64,000 nucleotides of DNA from Rhizobium sp. CF122 (GTDB lineage: Bacteria > Pseudomonadota > Alphaproteobacteria > Rhizobiales > Rhizobiaceae). Below the pieces are notes generated by a model, which was given only the letters and a program-made list of their open reading frames with translations, did not search any database and was not told the origin of the DNA. The DNA lies in contig NZ_AKKA01000008.1 in NCBI RefSeq assembly GCF_000282035.1, positions 124,001-188,000 on the forward strand, in the 5' to 3' direction. Below are positions 43,487 to 52,237 of the stretch, in pieces; the first letter of the stretch is position 1; each line of letters begins with the position of its first letter. The position numbers and the translations under genes are program-made.

Positions 43487-44377
43487 GTGAATGCGTCCCG
43501 AATTCCGCCATTTGTCGCCCTTCGCGCGTTGGCATCTGTCGCAAGGCTGCAAAGTGTCACGAAGGCGGCGAAAGAACTCAACGTCTCCCATTCCGCGGTC
43601 AGTCACCACATAAAGGCTCTTGAAGGCTGGTTTGGACGATCCCTGTTTCAACGGGACGGTCGCGGCATATCGCCCGGCGAGGATGCCGTCATGCTTGGAC
43701 GTGCTGTCGACGACGCGCTTGCGCAGTTGGCTCAGACTTGCGCTGAGATCCGCCAAAAGGACGAAGGGCCTGATCTCACGATTGCCGTCATTCCATCCAT
43801 CGCCTCGTGGTGGCTGGTGCCAAAACTGCAAGGCTTTCAACGGCTTTGTCCGAACGTCAGGCTGCATCTTGTCTATGCCGTTCCGGGGGTCTCTCTTGAA
43901 GGAGCCGACATCGTCATCCAGGCTCACAAAGGTGTCGTTGATATACCGGCCAATCAGGTGACCGTCAGATTGATGCACGGGATCACATATCCCGCATGTT
44001 CGAGGGGTTATTTCGAGAAGGCAAAGAAGAGTGTGGATTTTGCGACGATCGACTCCGGCGAGTTGCTTCATGACGAAACAATGGAGGTTTGGACGCAATG
44101 GATGCGAGCGGCCGGCAGGATAACGTTCTCTCCGGATCGAGGTCCGATATATCAAGATTTCAACCTGCTGGCCGCGGCAATTTTTGCCGGTCAGGGCATA
44201 GCTCAATGCCCGGTAGCATTGTTTGAACGGGAGATTCAAAGCGGAAGTCTGATATTGCTCTCAGGCAGGCCGGCGAACGAAGACAAATCCTACTGGATGA
44301 CACTAAGACGGCCGGACAAGCCCGCATGCCGGCAGTTCGGCGATTGGGCAACCTCGTTGACCGACCTTGGTGCCTGA
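43487..44377 (+). CDS. LysR-family regulator (GcvA-like)
   Basis: 296 residues from a GTG at 43487, with AGGAA nine bases upstream. The N-terminal helix-turn-helix has FVALRALASVARLQSVTKAA then KELNVSHSAVSHHIKALEGW (about 8-47). The effector-binding domain follows (about 90-290), with PSIASWWLVPKLQGFQ, the start typical of the GcvA/AmpR branch. It is divergent from the EctC-like gene, with 122 bases between the starts, and by the usual LysR arrangement should control that gene. The effector is unknown. Confidence 0.88.
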   Translation: MNASRIPPFVALRALASVARLQSVTKAAKELNVSHSAVSHHIKALEGWFGRSLFQRDGRGISPGEDAVMLGRAVDDALAQLAQTCAEIRQKDEGPDLTIAVIPSIASWWLVPKLQGFQRLCPNVRLHLVYAVPGVSLEGADIVIQAHKGVVDIPANQVTVRLMHGITYPACSRGYFEKAKKSVDFATIDSGELLHDETMEVWTQWMRAAGRITFSPDRGPIYQDFNLLAAAIFAGQGIAQCPVALFEREIQSGSLILLSGRPANEDKSYWMTLRRPDKPACRQFGDWATSLTDLGA

Positions 44378-44430
44378 TGAAATGGGCTCGTCACTCCGAT
44401 CAAGAATCATGAGGTCGGGAGTTCAAATGT

Positions 44431-44646
44431 TCAAATCCGCTCGAATCCAATCAAGGCGCCCAAATAGTACTGCGTTGCGAGGCGCACACCGGCTCCTCCG
44501 TTGGGAGCGGGCCCTTCATCGAAGAAAATGACACCTCGTGCTTCGTATACCCGTTTGATTGCCTCGATTGTGACCGGTTGTGGCGCGCGGGGACCGGGAT
44601 CGTCTTGTTCAACTCGGCTCACCGTGTTGGCAGTCACCTTAGCCAC
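44431..44646 (-). pseudogene. Truncated XRE-type DNA-binding protein
   Basis: The frame from GTG 44646 reads AKVTANTVSRVEQDDPGPRA then VTIEAIKRVYEARGVIFFDE, which is the recognition helix and following part of a small XRE/HTH_3 regulator (typically AGVS-NTISRIE). The first helix of the domain is missing and a stop precedes the frame. It is probably a decayed regulator of about 70 residues remaining. Confidence 0.5.
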
Positions 44647-44770
44647 GGCGCCGGCAGGTGGTCTTGCCTTGCATATATCGCGTTAAGAGCGAGGCTGTCG
44701 CGCACGTGGTTCGCCTGTGGCCGGCTTTCTTGGCCGCAGGCACCGGCTTCAAGTGCGCTATTGCCGTCTG

Positions 44771-44899
44771 TCAAAACCCCATGGCTCTGGCGACAATCCA
44801 GGTCGGAACCCCGGCCGTCACGGCTGATGCCAACAATACCGAGACTACCTTGATCGCATAAGCCCGACGCCCGCGGGCATCATCCCATTCGTATCTCAT
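44771..44899 (-). CDS. Small single-TM protein (42 residues)
   Basis: ATG 44899 has GAGG eight bases upstream, then MRYEWDDARGRRAYAIKVVS and VLLASAVTAGVPTWIVARA, ending at TGA 44771. It has a polar, Trp-containing N-terminus and one membrane helix. Similar tiny membrane proteins are common in rhizobia but mostly unnamed. It lies in a gap otherwise filled with remnants. Confidence 0.5.
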   Translation of the reverse strand: MRYEWDDARGRRAYAIKVVSVLLASAVTAGVPTWIVARAMGF

Positions 44900-45049
44900 C
44901 GACCTAACCTCACACCCCAGTTTTCAAATTGAACTACTGGCGTGAGGGACGAGTCGAGTCACAATTCTTCAACGTCGTTAATAGTGGCGTCGAGCGGCCT
45001 GCATGATGACCACTTGCGACGAACCGGCGCCTGCACTGCAGAACGTGTA

Positions 45050-45202
45050 ATGACCCGGCGGCGTCGCTGGTCGACTGCTGAGAAGCTTGCCGTCATTCAG
45101 GAAACGTATGAGCCAGATGCGACGGTCAGCATCGTTGCAAGGCGTCACGGCATCCGGCTGAATCAATTTCTGGAACTGGTTCGAGGACAAGCCAAGCCAT
45201 AG
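45050..45202 (+). pseudogene. IS transposase orfA fragment (IS66/IS3 type)
   Basis: The 50-residue frame from ATG 45050 reads TRRRRWSTAEKLAVIQETYE then PDATVSIVARRHGIRLNQFL, the helix-turn-helix start of IS66/IS3 orfA proteins (W-xxxEK, ARRHGI). Only the N-terminal half remains. No downstream transposase gene is found, so it is a scar. The remaining stretch to 45337 shows nothing. Confidence 0.7.
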
Positions 45203-45337
45203 GGCCCTGAAAGCGCAGTGCACGCCTTCGACACCTCTCATGGACCATCAGTACCGCGAAGCACTCCAGCCGGTCGGCATGCTTGGCAACAAGACGCCGC
45301 GTCAGATCGCGGCAGAGCCTGTGCGCCGAAGCGAGGA

Positions 45338-47686
45338 TCACTTTTCGCAGAGCCGCCGTCCGCCATAATAGGGCTGGTAGGTGCAGTCCGACGGCCGAAA
45401 CGAGCGATAGCTGCGAGAGCAGGCAGTGATGTTACAGGACTGCGGTGCGCCTTGGCCGTCGATCACTGCTGCAGTCGATGGCGCTCCATTCAGCCTAGGT
45501 TCGGTCATCGCCTCCCGCATGAAGTCCCGCCAGATATGCGCTGGCAAGGCGCCCCCAGTGACCCCGTTCATCGGCGTATCGTCGTCATTGCCCACCCATA
45601 CGCCGGCAACCAACGGTTCCGTGAAGCCGACGAACCAGGCATCGCGATTGTTCTGGCTGGTGCCGGTCTTCCCGGCCGCAAACGTGCCAGGGTCGGCTCC
45701 ACGTCCAGTGCCACGCTCGACCACCAACCGCAGGAGGTCGAGGAGATCTGATTGGTAGGTCGAAAGGTCGACATTCGGCCTTGCTTGTGAGCCAACCCGA
45801 AAGGTTTTCGTCTCTCCGGCCGCCCGAAAGTCGATGATCCCCCAGGGCTCGACGGGCGCCCTGCCGAGATGGACGGACGCATAGGCGCTGGTGAGGTCAA
45901 GCAGGTTTACTTCGGAAGTGCCGAGCGGCAGAGACGGCGTGTTGGCAAGAGGCGCGTTGATGCCGAGTTCTCGCGCGGCAGCAATCACATTGTCCAGTCC
46001 GACCTCTTCGGCAAGCGCCACCGTTGCGGCATTTAGCGACCGGGCGAAGGCCTCGGCAAGCGTTACCCAGCCGCGATAGCTGCCGCCCGAATTTTCCGGC
46101 GACCAGCCGTTGATGTCGATTGGCGCGTCCAGAATCCGGTCAGACAAGGTGAGCCCAGCCTTCAGGGCTGCGTAGTAGACGAACAGCTTGAAGGTGGAGC
46201 CTGGCTGCCGCATCGCTGTGACGGCGCGGTTGAACTGGCTGGCCTTGTAGTCGCGCCCGCCGACCATGGCAACGACCGCGCCGTCCGGCGTCATCGCAAC
46301 CAATGCGGCCTGCTTTGCTCTGGCAGCCTTTCCTTCCCCGTCCAAGGCTCTTCTCACGACCCTTTCGGCAATCTGCTGTAGGTGCGGTACCAGCGTTGTG
46401 CGCACCGTGGTCGAACCCGGCGAGGAACCGGCGATTTCGCTTGCCTGCGGCGAAATCCAGTCGGCAAACCAGCTTCCGGAGCGCGGTATCGGCGTCGTCG
46501 GATGCAGCTCGGCGAAGCTCGCCTTGACTTCCTCTGCTTGCGATGCGGTGAGCTTGCCATTGGACACCATCGTGTCGAGAACGACGAAGGCGCGTTGCCG
46601 GGCGCCTTCGAAATTGTCGATGGGATTCCACTGGCTCGGCGCCCGCAGCAATCCCGCCAACATCGCCGATTCAGGCAGGTTGAGGGCGCCGATTTCCTTA
46701 TTGAAATAGATCCGCGCGGCAGCCGGCATGCCGGTCGCGCCGGCCCCAAGATAGGCGCTGTTGAGATAGCGCGTCAGGATTTCCCTTTTGCCGAGCTTCC
46801 ACTCCAGCCAAAGGGCGATGACGACCTCCTGTATCTTTCGTTTTATTGTTCGATCGCTGTCGAGATATTGCAGCTTGATGAGCTGCTGGGTGATCGTGCT
46901 GCCGCCTTCTACCACCGAACCAGCTTCGAAGTTTCGCAGGAGCGCCCTTCCGATTCCTCTGACATCGATGCCGAAATGATCCATGAACCGCCGATCCTCA
47001 ATTGAGAGGACGGCATCGATCAAACGTGGCGGAAACTGGTTGTATTGCGCATACGGTCCCTGATAAGGCCCCTGTCTTACCAACGGTTCCCCGTCAGCAG
47101 TTTCCAGTATCACGACGGGCTTCAATGTTCCGTCCCGGATCTCGCCCCAGGGTACGTCCTTTAGCGCCCACACCAGTACACTTCCCGCAAGGAGGAGGCC
47201 GGAAAGAAAGGTCAATGCTATAGAGATTTTCCACCAGCCCGCCTTAAGCGATGCATGCCGGCGATTTTCGAAGGGCTTTGTACGCAGGCCACGAACACTA
47301 CCCCGCGTTTTAGCCAGAGCAGTCGCGAACCACTTGCCAAGTTTGTGGACAGTTGATGGGGCGTCCAGCGGCATTGATGCCGTGAGCTTCGCTCTCAAGT
47401 AGGAAACGGCCGTCTTGGCCCTTGCCCTTGTGAAGGCGAAACTTGCCTGTAAATCATGGCCCAGCGCACCCAGTAGATTGTGCGCCGCCTGTCTGCTTTG
47501 ACCAAAGGACCGGGGAGGCTGTTCCGGGGAGGCGGCTTGGGTGGATGAGCCGGGCCCTCCCGATGGGTCCGAGGCGGGCGCCTGCGGCTCAACGTGGTCG
47601 GCAGCGAACTCCAAATTTGCCGGGCGATTGGCAGCCGTGGTTAGGTCATTGCCACTTTTGGTCGAGGATTTGGGACGACTAGGCAT
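45338..47686 (-). CDS. Class A penicillin-binding protein (glycosyltransferase/transpeptidase)
   Basis: 782 residues. A cytoplasmic, low-complexity N-terminus of about 160 residues precedes the single anchor helix (WWKISIALTFLSGLLLAGSV). The GT51 domain shows IEDRRFMDHFGIDVRGIGRA with the catalytic Glu, and GGSTITQQLIKLQYL. The transpeptidase domain carries the Ser nucleophile in RQPGSTFKLFVYY, SLN and KTGTSQNN. The length and the long N-terminus fit rhizobial PBP1-type enzymes, which polymerise and cross-link peptidoglycan. A C-terminal Cys-rich tail (CNITACSRSYRSFRPSDCTY) is distinctive. It stands alone. Confidence 0.92.
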   Translation of the reverse strand: MPSRPKSSTKSGNDLTTAANRPANLEFAADHVEPQAPASDPSGGPGSSTQAASPEQPPRSFGQSRQAAHNLLGALGHDLQASFAFTRARAKTAVSYLRAKLTASMPLDAPSTVHKLGKWFATALAKTRGSVRGLRTKPFENRRHASLKAGWWKISIALTFLSGLLLAGSVLVWALKDVPWGEIRDGTLKPVVILETADGEPLVRQGPYQGPYAQYNQFPPRLIDAVLSIEDRRFMDHFGIDVRGIGRALLRNFEAGSVVEGGSTITQQLIKLQYLDSDRTIKRKIQEVVIALWLEWKLGKREILTRYLNSAYLGAGATGMPAAARIYFNKEIGALNLPESAMLAGLLRAPSQWNPIDNFEGARQRAFVVLDTMVSNGKLTASQAEEVKASFAELHPTTPIPRSGSWFADWISPQASEIAGSSPGSTTVRTTLVPHLQQIAERVVRRALDGEGKAARAKQAALVAMTPDGAVVAMVGGRDYKASQFNRAVTAMRQPGSTFKLFVYYAALKAGLTLSDRILDAPIDINGWSPENSGGSYRGWVTLAEAFARSLNAATVALAEEVGLDNVIAAARELGINAPLANTPSLPLGTSEVNLLDLTSAYASVHLGRAPVEPWGIIDFRAAGETKTFRVGSQARPNVDLSTYQSDLLDLLRLVVERGTGRGADPGTFAAGKTGTSQNNRDAWFVGFTEPLVAGVWVGNDDDTPMNGVTGGALPAHIWRDFMREAMTEPRLNGAPSTAAVIDGQGAPQSCNITACSRSYRSFRPSDCTYQPYYGGRRLCEK

Positions 47687-48193
47687 CGGTTACCGCTAGA
47701 GGGCTCTTCCGGAATGTAGGGCTAGCTTATAACGTAGCAATGCTCGACGGCCATGGCAAAACGGTTCGTGTACGTTCATGTTTCGCACGCTGAAATCGCC
47801 CCCGCCGCGTGGGTGCTTGATTGCAGGACGTCTCGACACCATGGGGCGCCGGAAGAATTCTCCTCCTGACCATGAGTGCCAAATCGGCTGACGCTGAGGG
47901 CCCGCTTGGCAGAAACTCGACGGTTCCAGTCGCCATTTTCATCCCCTTCAACTGAACGGCGGGCCCGCCGCCGGCGGAGCTTGCTCATCACCGCCAACGC
48001 CTGCAACGTTGGTCTGCGGTATACCCACCGCGTTTCGATGTGTGCCTCAATGTCGGTCGAGCTGTGGCGTCGGCGCAATCGCACGCCAGTCAGCGGCCAG
48101 AGCACCTCCACACAGACTTGTGAGTGCTCGGCGCAACCCTTCTAACCTGTCGTACAGCGAGCGGATCCGAGGACAATGTGCCACCGGTTGCTC
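47687..48193. other. Intergenic region between the PBP gene and thiD
   Basis: No convincing gene on either strand. A minus-strand frame near 47951 begins KMATGTVEFLPS, recalling the start of a cold-shock protein for eight residues, but then diverges. The rest shows nothing. Confidence 0.4.
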
Positions 48194-49045
48194 TTACTTG
48201 CCCTTGGTTGTTACTTCCGTCTTTTCTTCGGTTTCGCTGCCTGTCATCTGCCAAAGCTCGTGAAAATGCTGAACCGGTCCGTGACCGGAACCGACTGTCA
48301 GCGTGTCTGCCTGCGCGACGGCCTGGGCGAGGTAGGCCTTTGCATCCGCCACTGCCTTGAGCAGCGCGGCGCCCTTTGCAAGTTCGGCGGCAAGCGCGCT
48401 TGACAGCGTGCAGCCGGTGCCATGCGTGTTCGCCGTTGGTATCCGCGCCGCTTCGAACCAGCTCAACCTCGAGGCTGTGGCCAGGACATCAGGGCTCTCC
48501 TGCCCAGGCAGATGGCCACCCTTGATCAACACGGCCTGCGGGCCCAACGCACGCAGGCTTTGCGCCTGATCAGCCATTTCCGCACGACTCTCAGCCGTAG
48601 GTCCATGCAGGAGTGCCGCAGCTTCGGGCAGGTTGGGGGTCAGCAGCGTCGCAAGCGGCAGCAGGCGCCGAGTAAGGACTTCGACCGCCGACAGATCAAG
48701 GAGGGAGGCGCCACCCTTGGCGACCATCACCGGATCAAGCACGATCGGTATACCTTTGTGCGGTTGGATTGCATCGGCGACGGCGACGGCGATTTCCGCG
48801 TTGGCAATCATACCGATTTTGATCGCGTCAACGCGCACATCGGCAAAGACCGCCTTGATCTGGTCGGCAACGAAAGCGGCAGGAACCAGATGGACACCGG
48901 AAACACCCTGGCTGTTTTGCGCGGTCAGCGCGGTTAAAACTGCCATGCCGTAGACGCCGCGGGCAGAGAACACCTTCAAATCGGCCTGGATTCCGGCGCC
49001 GCCCGAGGGATCGGAACCGGCGATGGAAAGAACGTTGCGGATCAT
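48194..49045 (-). CDS. thiD: ThiD, hydroxymethylpyrimidine (phosphate) kinase
   Basis: 283 residues. Ribokinase-fold motifs are in place: SIAGSDPSGGAGIQADLKVF (about 7-26), VLDPVMVAKGGASLL and the anion-hole block NTHGTGCTLSSALAAEL (about 207-223). ThiD phosphorylates HMP and HMP-phosphate to HMP-pyrophosphate, which ThiE then couples to thiazole phosphate. It is the last gene of the thiMED salvage operon and overlaps thiE by four bases. The C-terminal tail, SETEEKTEVTTKGK, is longer and more charged than usual. Confidence 0.94.
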   Translation of the reverse strand: MIRNVLSIAGSDPSGGAGIQADLKVFSARGVYGMAVLTALTAQNSQGVSGVHLVPAAFVADQIKAVFADVRVDAIKIGMIANAEIAVAVADAIQPHKGIPIVLDPVMVAKGGASLLDLSAVEVLTRRLLPLATLLTPNLPEAAALLHGPTAESRAEMADQAQSLRALGPQAVLIKGGHLPGQESPDVLATASRLSWFEAARIPTANTHGTGCTLSSALAAELAKGAALLKAVADAKAYLAQAVAQADTLTVGSGHGPVQHFHELWQMTGSETEEKTEVTTKGK

Positions 49046-49677
49046 CCGTGAACCTTTCCGATGTTTTCAGCGATGTCGCGGGTGGCAGCCTCTGGGTCAG
49101 GGGTGCCGCAGATCGCGGAGACGACGGCGAGACCGTCAGCGCCAGCCGCGAAGACAGCTCCGACATGATCCGCCTTCAAGCCGCCGATCGCCACGGAGGG
49201 AACGCGACAGATCCGCACCAGACGCGCAAGCCCGGCAAAACCAATCGGCTGTTTGTGGTCCGCCTTTGTCGGCGTCGCAAACACCGGGCCGATGCCGGCA
49301 TAATCCACGATTGCCGGATCGACCGCCGCAGCCAGCGCCTCGGTCTCGACCGAGAGCCCAAGGATCATGTCGTGCCCAATCCGTGCGCGGGCAGTCGGTG
49401 CGTCCATGTCCTGTTGCCCAATGTGCAGACCGTCGGCACCAATTGCGACCGCGGCCTCGACGTCATCGTTGACGATGAGCCGCGCACTGGTGCCAAACAA
49501 AGCCGCCTTGAGCGCCCGCCCGGTCTCGATCATCCGGGCCGTATCCGCTTGCTTGTTCCGCAGTTGCACGACCGTCGCTCCGCCCGCGACTGCTGCCCGC
49601 GCGGTCTCCACCATGCCTAGGCGGGCGCAAAGGTCGGGATCGAGGACGAGGTAAAGTGAAAGATCGATGTTCTTCAT
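49042..49677 (-). CDS. thiE: ThiE, thiamine-phosphate synthase
   Basis: 211 residues, normal length. The TIM-barrel signature segments are GGATVVQLRNKQADTARMIE (about 32-51), ARLIVNDDVEAAVAIGADGL then HIGQQDMD, and VFATPTKADHKQPIGFAGL with AIGGLKADHVGAVFAAGADG. The enzyme joins HMP-pyrophosphate and thiazole phosphate to give thiamine phosphate. It overlaps thiM and thiD by four bases each, so the three genes are translated as a unit. Confidence 0.94.
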   Translation of the reverse strand: MKNIDLSLYLVLDPDLCARLGMVETARAAVAGGATVVQLRNKQADTARMIETGRALKAALFGTSARLIVNDDVEAAVAIGADGLHIGQQDMDAPTARARIGHDMILGLSVETEALAAAVDPAIVDYAGIGPVFATPTKADHKQPIGFAGLARLVRICRVPSVAIGGLKADHVGAVFAAGADGLAVVSAICGTPDPEAATRDIAENIGKVHG

Positions 49678-50477
49678 GCACAGCGCAGCCGTGCGTGGCG
49701 ATCGAGAAGTGAGGCGTCGAGCGCTGCAAGCGCGTCGAGGAACCGCCAGGAAAACGAGCCCGGGCCGTCCGCCTTGCTGGCCGCCGTTTCACCGGCAACA
49801 GCAAAGGTCGCAAGTGCCGCAACCGTTGCCTCGAAGGGTGCGTCGGGCCGAACCGCCACGAAGGCGCCCACAAGGCAGGTCAGGGAACACCCAAGCGCGG
49901 TCACCTGAGGCATCAACGCCGAGCCCCCCTCGATGCGCGCCGCCCGTTCGCCGTTGGTGACGAAATCAACAACGCCGGTCACTGCGACGGTCGCTCCGTG
50001 CACCCTTGCGAGCAGGCGTGCGGATTCCTCGGCCTGCTCGACGCCGTCGCGGCTATCCACGCCCTGGCCACGGCTTGCGCCGCCGGCAAGCGCGATGATT
50101 TCGGAGGCATTGCCGCGAATGACGGCGGGGCCGAGCTCCAGCAGCCGATCCACAGCAGCACGACGAAACCCCGTGGCATAATGGGCGACCGGATCGAGAA
50201 CCCATGGCTTTCCAGACTGACCGGCCGCGATGGCGGCCGTCTCCATGCCGCGCAGCCAGCCTGACGAAAGTGTACCGATATTGATTGTCAGCGCGCCAGC
50301 GATCGCGGCAAATTCGCCAGCCTCTTCTTGCGCATGCACCATGGCGGGAGAAGCACCGGCCGCCAGGAGCACATTGGCCGCGATGTTCATGGCAACGAAG
50401 TTGGTAATGCAATGGACGAGTGGCGGTCGCGCGCGCAATTGGCTCAGCAACGTTCCCGGTGAGGTTTGGTCTGGCAT
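49674..50477 (-). CDS. thiM: ThiM, hydroxyethylthiazole kinase
   Basis: 267 residues. Family motifs are PLVHCITNFVAMNIAANVLL followed by AAGASPAMVHA (about 19-49), INIGTLSSGWLRGMETAA, WVLDPVAHYATGFR and the end motif VTALGCSLTCLVGAFVAV. ThiM phosphorylates thiazole for salvage of thiamine precursors. It is the first gene of the operon, directly behind the TPP riboswitch and a hairpin that covers its ribosome site. The genes for de novo synthesis (thiC, thiG) are absent, so the operon serves salvage, as known for thiMED in other rhizobia. Confidence 0.94.
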   Translation of the reverse strand: MPDQTSPGTLLSQLRARPPLVHCITNFVAMNIAANVLLAAGASPAMVHAQEEAGEFAAIAGALTINIGTLSSGWLRGMETAAIAAGQSGKPWVLDPVAHYATGFRRAAVDRLLELGPAVIRGNASEIIALAGGASRGQGVDSRDGVEQAEESARLLARVHGATVAVTGVVDFVTNGERAARIEGGSALMPQVTALGCSLTCLVGAFVAVRPDAPFEATVAALATFAVAGETAASKADGPGSFSWRFLDALAALDASLLDRHARLRCA

Positions 50478-50480
50478 GGT

Positions 50481-50508
50481 GCGCCTTTCGATCGGGGAGG
50501 AAAGGCGC
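50481..50508 (-). promoter_or_regulatory. Hairpin sequestering the thiM ribosome-binding site
   Basis: GCGCCTTT (50508-50501) and AAAGGCGC (50488-50481) pair perfectly on the minus strand, and AAAGG is the thiM ribosome site six bases before the ATG. A second hairpin, GGGACTT/AAGTCCC (50537-50531 with 50516-50510), lies between it and the riboswitch. No T-run is present, so control looks translational. Confidence 0.75.
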
Positions 50509-50541
50509 GGGGACTTACGCGGGAAGCTGGAAGTCCCGAGC

Positions 50542-50619
50542 GACTCCCTCCGCCGGCATTATCCGGTTCAGGTTCAAAGGGTGCTTCTCAGCCCACCATC
50601 AGGAGGGCGCCCCTGTCTC
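50542..50619 (-). promoter_or_regulatory. TPP riboswitch (THI element)
   Basis: On the minus strand the aptamer reads GGGGCGCCC, GGGCTGAGA, ACCCTTTGAACCTGAACCGG, then ATAATGCCGGCGGAGGGA. These are the conserved CTGAGA, GAACCTG and GGATAATGCC elements of TPP riboswitches, with pairing partners for P1-P5. It is located 65 bases before thiM. On binding thiamine pyrophosphate it should shut off the thiMED operon. Confidence 0.95.
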
Positions 50620-50671
50620 TCATTGGTTCTTGTGGCAGAGAAGCACGCACCTGTCATCCATAAAATGGACA

Positions 50672-50693
50672 CCGCCGGGCAAGAACCCGGCGG
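50672..50693. terminator. Hairpin between the MFS gene and the riboswitch
   Basis: CCGCCGGG-CAAGAA-CCCGGCGG is a perfect eight-pair stem 25 bases after the MFS gene's stop. The following minus-strand sequence has only a short T-tract (CATTTTATGG), so it is an imperfect terminator of that gene. Confidence 0.6.
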
Positions 50694-50717
50694 CGTCGCG
50701 TGCGCCGCGGTCAGGGA

Positions 50718-52118
50718 CTATTCCGCAGCCTGATAGATGCTCCGGTCGATAAGAGACGATCTCGGGCCGAGTGCCGCAGCAAGTGTGACGAGGACCGAGA
50801 GGACGGCGACAAATGTGATGCCGGCAAAATACGGATCCCAGCCAAAACCGGAGGCTGCACCGAAGATCGCCGAAGCTGCCGCAAGGACGATACCGCCACC
50901 AATCTGGAAGGAAGCGAACAACAGCCCGGATGCAAGCCCGGATTGGTCTTCGCCAACGTCGGAGAGGGCGGCAACCTGCACGGAGGGGTAGGTCATGGCA
51001 TAACCCACACCGAGCGGGATCTGCGACAGGGCAACCAGCAAGATGGGGTTGATGTGGCCGACACTCAGGATCCAGAAGATATAGCTTATGGCCTGCAGCG
51101 CTACGCCGAGTGTCATCAGCCCGGTCGTACCGCGATTTTGCGCGATCGTGGCAAAACGTGGCGCCAGGAACATGACGCAGACGCCGCCGAAGGCAAAGGA
51201 GAAGCCGGTCGCAAAGGCCGACCAGCCGACCACGGTCTGATAGTAGAGGGTCGCGATAAACTGGAAGCCGACATAGACGCCCTGGAACAGCGCGGCAATG
51301 GCATTGGCGTGGGAAAGCTGTGCCCGCCGGAATATCTCAAGCGGTACCATCGGATCAGAATGGCGAGATTCGACGATGAGGAAGAGACCGATCAAAGCGG
51401 TGGCCGCCACCAGTGCTCCCCAGGTTGGCACTGCCTGCCAGCCCTCGGCCGCAGCATTGGTAATGCCAAAGACGAAAAGCAAAAGTCCAGGCGTGATCGT
51501 CATTGCGCCTGCCCAGTCGAACGTCGCACGCGGCCCGCTGCGACGTTGATCCGCTGGCAGGACGAAGGGAGCAATCGCCAGCGCGATGACGGCGACAGGC
51601 GCGCCCATAACAAGCGTTGCCCGCCAGCTGAAAACGGTCGCGGCCCCACCCAGCACCATGCCGAGGACGAAGCCGGTCGCGCCGGTAGAGGCAAAGACGC
51701 CAAGCGCTTTCGCACGGGCTGCCCCTTCGCCGAACACCGACAGGAGCAGGGCAAGGGCAGCCGGTGCTGTGAACGCCGCGGCAATGCCCTTTATCAAGCG
51801 AGCGGCAATCAAAGTCGGGCCGCTATCGACAAAACCACCCGCAATACTGGCGGCAGCGAATATGCCGAGCGACCAGAGGAAGACGCGACGGTGGCCGAAG
51901 ACGTCCGCGACGCGCCCGCCCAGCAGCAGGAAACCGCCATAGCCAAGCACGTAGGCGCTGACCGCCCATTGGAGGGATGTCGCTTTCATGCCGAGCTCGG
52001 CCTGGATCGCCGGAAGCGCGACGCCAATCGTGGATACGTCCATTGCATCGAGAAAGTTGGCAGCGCAGAGCAGTAGCAATGCTACGCGCGCTGTACCTGG
52101 AGATCGGGAGTTGGTCAT
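50718..52118 (-). CDS. MFS transporter, DHA2-like drug/H+ antiporter
   Basis: 466 residues from ATG 52118, with AAAGGAA ten bases upstream; an in-frame start at 52187 is less likely. Fourteen hydrophobic segments can be traced. The first loop carries NFLDAMDVSTIGVALPAIQA (motif D1, about 21-40) and GGRVADVFGHRRVF (motif A, about 67-80), and GATGFVLGMVLGG is the motif C of antiporters. It should export drugs or other small molecules by proton exchange. It is divergent from the LysR gene at 52238, which probably controls it. It is not functionally linked to the thi operon. Confidence 0.9.
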   Translation of the reverse strand: MTNSRSPGTARVALLLLCAANFLDAMDVSTIGVALPAIQAELGMKATSLQWAVSAYVLGYGGFLLLGGRVADVFGHRRVFLWSLGIFAAASIAGGFVDSGPTLIAARLIKGIAAAFTAPAALALLLSVFGEGAARAKALGVFASTGATGFVLGMVLGGAATVFSWRATLVMGAPVAVIALAIAPFVLPADQRRSGPRATFDWAGAMTITPGLLLFVFGITNAAAEGWQAVPTWGALVAATALIGLFLIVESRHSDPMVPLEIFRRAQLSHANAIAALFQGVYVGFQFIATLYYQTVVGWSAFATGFSFAFGGVCVMFLAPRFATIAQNRGTTGLMTLGVALQAISYIFWILSVGHINPILLVALSQIPLGVGYAMTYPSVQVAALSDVGEDQSGLASGLLFASFQIGGGIVLAAASAIFGAASGFGWDPYFAGITFVAVLSVLVTLAAALGPRSSLIDRSIYQAAE

Positions 52119-52196
52119 GAATGATCGTTCCTTTCTGCCGACGCCATGGGAGGAAGCTTGAGCGTCAGGGAACGAGAAAATGTACACCTACTGAAC

Positions 52197-52213
52197 CTAT
52201 TGCAAATTGATAG
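52197..52213. promoter_or_regulatory. LysR-type operator candidate CTATTGCAAATTGATAG
   Basis: CTAT and ATAG flank nine bases, giving an imperfect inverted repeat that contains the LysR T-N11-A pattern. It lies between the MFS gene and the divergent LysR gene, 25 bases before the latter's start. Confidence 0.5.
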
Positions 52214-52237
52214 TAACCATGCCAGGTATTACTGAGA

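Noticed and set aside
47727..47951. Minus frame starting near MATGTVEF, resembling a cold-shock protein
   Set aside because: The likeness lasts eight residues only, with no RNP motifs after it; too little to call even a remnant.
50700..52076. Plus-strand open frame of 458 residues
   Set aside because: Antisense to the MFS transporter; composition is highly charged with no recognisable family.
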